From Actinomyces sp. Marseille-P3109 (GTDB lineage Bacteria > Actinomycetota > Actinomycetes > Actinomycetales > Actinomycetaceae): a DNA stretch of 64,000 nucleotides. A program made the translations under genes and the position numbers. The stretch lies in NCBI RefSeq assembly GCF_900323545.1, contig NZ_OOHN01000008.1:2180609-2244608 (forward strand). The letters are read 5' to 3'. Shown in pieces: positions 60,545 to 64,000 of this stretch. Below the pieces are notes generated by a model that did no database searches, was not told the origin of the DNA, and was given only the letters and a program-made list of their open reading frames with translations. Each line of letters opens with the position of its first letter. The first letter of the stretch is position 1.

Positions 60545-60827
60545 GCTGACGCAAGCAGCAGGGCCGAACATACCGTTCCCGTCCCCATCACCGCAATCCA
60601 CCAGAACGCCACCGACCGTGTTCCTCGACACAGTTGATAGCGTCTCTCAGAGCACCGGATCACAAGCACCCAGTGCCCACAACATCCGTCTTCCAGCGCA
60701 GGAGCGGCACGCACCGAGAAGAGCCCGGACTCGGCTCGGAGTACTCACCGCCTGTGTCAGCCGCACCCGCCAGAGCCCGATATTCTCCGCACATCATTCA
60801 GCCGGCCGACCTCCCGTAAGGATCTCC

Positions 60828-62414
60828 ATGACCGAGTCTCCATCCAGCTCACCCTCCACTTCGCCATCTCCGCGTCCGGATTCACCGCGGGTCCCCACCG
60901 ACGCCCGCTCGGGCGATCACGTCCAGGACCGCGGCGACGCCGGTTACAACAAGTCACTGAAGAACCGCCACCTGCAGATGATCGCCATCGGCGGCTCCAT
61001 CGGCACGGGTCTTTTCATGGGTGCCGGCGGCCGCCTCGAAGAAGGCGGAGCCGGCCTGATGTTCGCCTATGCCATCTGCGGGGTCTTCGCGTTTCTCATG
61101 GTGCGGGCACTGGGCGAGCTCGCCATCCGCAGGCCCTCCTCCGGAGCATTCGTCTCCTACGCCCGTGAGTTCCTCGGGGAGAAGGGTGCCTATATCACTG
61201 GATGGTTCTTCTTCCTGGACTGGTCGGTGACCGTCATGGCCGACATCACCGCAGTGGCCCTCTACCTCCACTACTGGACGACTCTGCAGGTTGTACCGCA
61301 GTGGGTCTTCGCGCTCATCGCACTCGTCCTGGTCTTCATCCTCAACATGCTGAACGTCAAGATGTTCGGAGAGGCAGAGTTCTGGTTCGCACTCATCAAG
61401 GTCGCCGCCATCGTGTCCTTCATGGTGGTGGCCATCGTCGCCATTGTTCTCAGGCTTCACACCGGAACAGCCTCCGATGGAGGGGCGATCACCGCAGGGG
61501 CTCATAACATCCTCGGAAACGGAGGCTTCTTCCCCGAAGGATTCCCGATCGTCTTCGCCCTGACCCTCGGCGTCGTCTTCGCCTTCGGTGGCACGGAGAT
61601 GGTAGGAGTGGCCGCCGGAGAGGCGAAGGACGCGGAGAAAATCCTGCCCAAGGCGATCAACTCGATGATTCTTCGTATCTTCGTCTTCTACGTCGGCTCC
61701 GTCATGCTGCTGGCACTGGTCCTCCCCTACACCTCCTACTCGAAGACCGAGTCGCCTTTTGTCACCTTCTTCTCCGGTATCGGTGTTCCCTACGCCGGTG
61801 ACATCATCCAGGTCGTGGTCCTCACCGCCGCGCTGTCCTCTCTCAATGCCGGCCTCTACGCCACGGGGCGCACCCTGCGCTCCATGGCGGTGGCCGGTGA
61901 GGCTCCACGGGTGGCGGCCGGCCTCAACAAGCACCAGGTTCCCGCCGGCGGCATCATCATCACCTCCGCGCTGGGACTGCTCGGCGTCCTGCTCAACGCC
62001 TACCTGCCCGGAGACGCCTTCGACATCGTCATGAACCTGGCCGGCATCGGCATCGCCGGAACCTGGGGCGCCATCCTCGTCACCCACCTCGCCTTCCTCC
62101 GGCGGGTGAGCGACGGCAAGGAGGTGCGTCCGGCCTACCGGATGCCCGGCGCCCCCTGGAGCAACTACGCCGCCCTGGCCTTCTTCACCATCGTCGTCGC
62201 CTCGAACCTGGCCGACCCGGCCGGGCGGTGGACTCTGGCACTGTTCGCCATCGTCATCATCATGATGGTGGCAGGCTGGTACGCAGTGCGGGGACGCATC
62301 CGGGGAGACCTCCTCGAGGAGGTCCTCGCCGACGAGGTGGACGGATCCGCGCCCGCCTCACCGCACGACGCCGTCCACTCAACGCATGACGGCGCCTCAC
62401 CGGCAGGAGCCTGA
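60828..62414 (+). CDS. ansP: APC-family amino-acid permease, asparagine type
   Basis: Amino-acid:H+ symporter of the AAT branch. Seen in 528 residues: a Ser/Pro-rich cytoplasmic N-terminus (1-43), NRHLQMIAIGGSIGTGLFMGAG (substrate-binding helix 1), GGAGLMFAYAICGVFAFLMVRALGEL, GWFFFLDWSVTVMADITAVALYLHYW resembling AnsP, and AFGGTEMVGVAAGEAKD. About 12 helices. Its stop is 3 bases before the asparaginase start, so it probably imports asparagine. AAGGAT precedes the ATG at 60828; the open frame further upstream is not coding in character. Confidence 0.88.
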   Translation: MTESPSSSPSTSPSPRPDSPRVPTDARSGDHVQDRGDAGYNKSLKNRHLQMIAIGGSIGTGLFMGAGGRLEEGGAGLMFAYAICGVFAFLMVRALGELAIRRPSSGAFVSYAREFLGEKGAYITGWFFFLDWSVTVMADITAVALYLHYWTTLQVVPQWVFALIALVLVFILNMLNVKMFGEAEFWFALIKVAAIVSFMVVAIVAIVLRLHTGTASDGGAITAGAHNILGNGGFFPEGFPIVFALTLGVVFAFGGTEMVGVAAGEAKDAEKILPKAINSMILRIFVFYVGSVMLLALVLPYTSYSKTESPFVTFFSGIGVPYAGDIIQVVVLTAALSSLNAGLYATGRTLRSMAVAGEAPRVAAGLNKHQVPAGGIIITSALGLLGVLLNAYLPGDAFDIVMNLAGIGIAGTWGAILVTHLAFLRRVSDGKEVRPAYRMPGAPWSNYAALAFFTIVVASNLADPAGRWTLALFAIVIIMMVAGWYAVRGRIRGDLLEEVLADEVDGSAPASPHDAVHSTHDGASPAGA

Positions 62415-62417
62415 CCC

Positions 62418-63416
62418 ATGCGCGTCCACATCACCTACACCGGAGGCACCATCGGAATGGTGGACTCCCCTCGCGGCCTCGTTCCCGGGGCCGATCTGGA
62501 GGGCTGGCTCGGCTCCCTGCTGAGGGGAACTCCGCTGGCGGACGCGGTGTCGGTGACCTCGCTGGCCCCGCTCATCGACTCCTCGAATGCCACGCCGCTG
62601 TCCTGGCAGGCGATCATCGACGACCTGCGCGCCCATGCCGCCGAGGATCCGGAGGCTGCCTTCGTGGTCCTGCACGGCACCGACACGATGGCCTACACGA
62701 GCGCCGCCCTGTCCTACGCCCTGACGGACCTGGCCACGCCCGTCGTCGTCACCGGATCCCAGCTCCCGCTGGGGGTGCTGGGATCCGACGCCGCCGCGAA
62801 CGTCACCGGCGCCCTCAAGGCCGCCACCTCCGAGCGCCTCAGCGGGGTATCGCTGTTCTTCGGGCACCGGCTGCTGGCCGGGAACCGGGCGACGAAGTCC
62901 TCCTCGTGGGCCTTCACCGGTTTCGAGTCCCCCAACGCCGCCCCTCTGGCCACCACCGGCGCCCCGTGGCAGTGGGCCGCGGCGACACCGGCGGGCACGG
63001 CCTGGGAGGATGCCAGGCCCTACACTCGCCACGACGTCGTCGTGGTCGATCTGGCCCCGGGCATCACCGCACAGCGCCTGGAGGCTCTGCTGACACCGCT
63101 GCCCGAGGCCGTGGTCCTGCGGGCCTTCGGGGTGGGCAACATGCCCTCCCAGGAACCGGGGCTGACCGACGTCCTCGAGCGGGTGATCGCCGCCGGGACG
63201 GCCGTCGTCGTCACCTCCCAGTGCCACGAGTCCGAGGTGCTCCTGGGGCACTACGAGGCCGGGGACGCGCTGGCCCGCAGCGGCGCCGTGGGCAGCCGCG
63301 ACATGACCCTGGAGGCCGCCTACGCCAAGGTGCAGTTCCTGCTCTCGCAGGGACTGCACGGCAGTGAGCTGGCCCAGTGGATGGGGCGCTCCATCGCCGG
63401 CGAGCTGCGCGAGTAG
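62418..63416 (+). CDS. ansA: Type I L-asparaginase
   Basis: Hydrolyses asparagine to aspartate and ammonia. Seen in 332 residues: nucleophile motif TYTGGTIGM (Thr at about 8-11), VVLHGTDTMAYTSAAL with the second catalytic Thr/Asp pair, TGSQLPLG, and a C-terminal domain with LLGHYEAGDALARSGAVGSRDMTLEAAYAKV. No signal peptide, so the cytoplasmic type I form. Coupled to the permease by a 3-base gap, giving an asparagine uptake and degradation unit. No regulator nearby. Confidence 0.93.
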   Translation: MRVHITYTGGTIGMVDSPRGLVPGADLEGWLGSLLRGTPLADAVSVTSLAPLIDSSNATPLSWQAIIDDLRAHAAEDPEAAFVVLHGTDTMAYTSAALSYALTDLATPVVVTGSQLPLGVLGSDAAANVTGALKAATSERLSGVSLFFGHRLLAGNRATKSSSWAFTGFESPNAAPLATTGAPWQWAAATPAGTAWEDARPYTRHDVVVVDLAPGITAQRLEALLTPLPEAVVLRAFGVGNMPSQEPGLTDVLERVIAAGTAVVVTSQCHESEVLLGHYEAGDALARSGAVGSRDMTLEAAYAKVQFLLSQGLHGSELAQWMGRSIAGELRE

Positions 63417-63451
63417 CACCCCGGCATCAGGGCAGGACCCGCGTCACAGAC

Positions 63452-63489
63452 CTCGGCCCCGGCCGGCTGGTGAGCCGTCCGGGGCCGAG
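63452..63489 (+). terminator. Bidirectional hairpin, ansA/TAP-like peptidase
   Basis: Stem CTCGGCCCCGG with its complement (11 bp), one C-T mismatch, then CGGCT/AGCCG around loop GGTG. Lies between the two convergent genes, 36 bases after the ansA stop. Confidence 0.8.
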
Positions 63490-63552
63490 TCCGTGTCCGC
63501 GTTCACGCCTGCCAGGACTCCGTCGGTGGCGTTCCGGGCGCACACATGTCAG

Positions 63553-64000
63553 TCAGCAGGTGAGTCCCTTGTCGGGCATCGTCCCGTTGAGCAGGTAGGT
63601 GTCCACGGCGTTCTTAACGCAGTCGTTGGATCGTCCGTAGGCGGTGTGCCCGTTGCCCTTCCAGGTGAGAAGCTGGCCGGTTTCGAGCTGCTCGGCCAGA
63701 GCCTCGGACCAGGCGTAGGGGGTCGCCGGGTCGCCGGTCGTCCCCACCACGAGGATCGGCGCGGCGCCGGAGGCCGTGATCTTCTCGCGCTTGCGGCTCG
63801 ACTCGTGGCCCCAGCCCTGGCAGTAGGCATCGGGGTACAGGAGTTGAGCGCTGAAGGTGGGGGAGGCATCCTTGACGGCGGTCGCGTTCTGCTCCCAGGA
63901 GGCGTCGTCCCCCTGGACCGGGAAGTCCAGGCAGTTGACCGGCATGAGGGCCTCAGTGCTGTTACCGGAGTAGCTGCCGTCACTCTGCCGGGAGGCGAAG
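63553..64000 (-). CDS. TAP-like secreted alpha/beta-hydrolase, 3' end only
   Basis: The reading frame enters from beyond the right edge, so only the C-terminal ~148 residues are seen. They match the TAP C-terminal domain of actinobacterial tripeptidyl aminopeptidase-like alpha/beta hydrolases: ILVVGTTGDPATPYAWSEALAEQL with the catalytic Asp, and LLTWKGNGHTAYGRSNDCVKNAVDTYLLNG with the catalytic His. Cys pairs (NCLDFP, YCQGWG, NDCV, final Cys) suit an exported, disulfide-bonded enzyme. The catalytic Ser and signal peptide would lie outside the window. Confidence 0.85.
   Translation of the reverse strand, partial: FASRQSDGSYSGNSTEALMPVNCLDFPVQGDDASWEQNATAVKDASPTFSAQLLYPDAYCQGWGHESSRKREKITASGAAPILVVGTTGDPATPYAWSEALAEQLETGQLLTWKGNGHTAYGRSNDCVKNAVDTYLLNGTMPDKGLTC

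Overview
The window is high-GC actinobacterial chromosome. It carries Lsr2, CarD, a SenX3/RegX3-PhoU block, CutC, an actinobacterial MoxR/VWA locus, a Streptomyces-type L-rhamnose isomerase, many GTG starts, and at least eight genes whose start codon lies 6-7 nt after a TAnnnT box (leaderless transcripts). Gene content and coding style fit family Actinomycetaceae, probably an oral Actinomyces. The genus call is an inference from gene content and was not tested by a search. There is no prophage, CRISPR array, intact transposase or rRNA operon; most of the window is ordinary housekeeping chromosome with a few accessory patches.

Layout. 1-7 kb: a DHA2 multidrug exporter, a low-GC small ORF, a lipoprotein, a beta-lactamase-like hydrolase divergent from a DnaQ-like exonuclease, then dcd coupled to an unknown gene, and a TM2 protein. 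7.2-11.3 kb: tRNA-Gly(CCC), a leaderless OsmC protein, an orphan solute-binding lipoprotein, an M50 peptidase and a TetR regulator. 11.4-22.4 kb: a long leftward block of PP2C phosphatase, two FHA-type proteins, an LmeA-family protein, MoxR, DUF58, a small membrane protein, two VWA membrane proteins, a TPR-type membrane protein and a NUDIX hydrolase. Most junctions here are 4-nt stop/start overlaps, suggesting one phospho-regulated envelope or chaperone system. 22.8-35 kb: an LRV-repeat membrane protein, MFS, GT87 glycosyltransferase, App1-like phosphatase, small membrane proteins, UPF0126 channel, CDF transporter, CutC, a degenerate alpha/beta hydrolase and an EEP-family protein. 35-44.4 kb: a very long HrpA helicase, cardiolipin synthase with a structured upstream region, a lysozyme-like secreted protein, a SprT-like protein and a UPF0145 protein.

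44.4-51.3 kb: a complete L-rhamnose catabolic unit. A LacI repressor is divergent from rhaM (mutarotase), an MFS permease, rhaI, rhaB and rhaD, with a readable promoter and an operator placed over the expected start site. 51.5-51.8 kb holds a strongly structured, terminator-ending sequence before a DUF2218 gene. 52-59.9 kb: a UMF1-type MFS, then carD-ispD, senX3-regX3, phoU, gpmA and lsr2, a conserved actinobacterial phosphate/global-regulation neighbourhood. 60.4-64 kb: tRNA-Thr(CGU), an asparagine-type permease coupled to ansA, and the 3' end of a TAP-like peptidase that runs off the window.

The least explained elements are a composite of three interlocking inverted repeats near 27.2 kb flanked by imperfect 40-bp direct repeats, the structured leaders before the DUF2218 and cls genes, a 21-bp perfect palindrome after lsr2, and an apparently truncated gene start facing rhaD.
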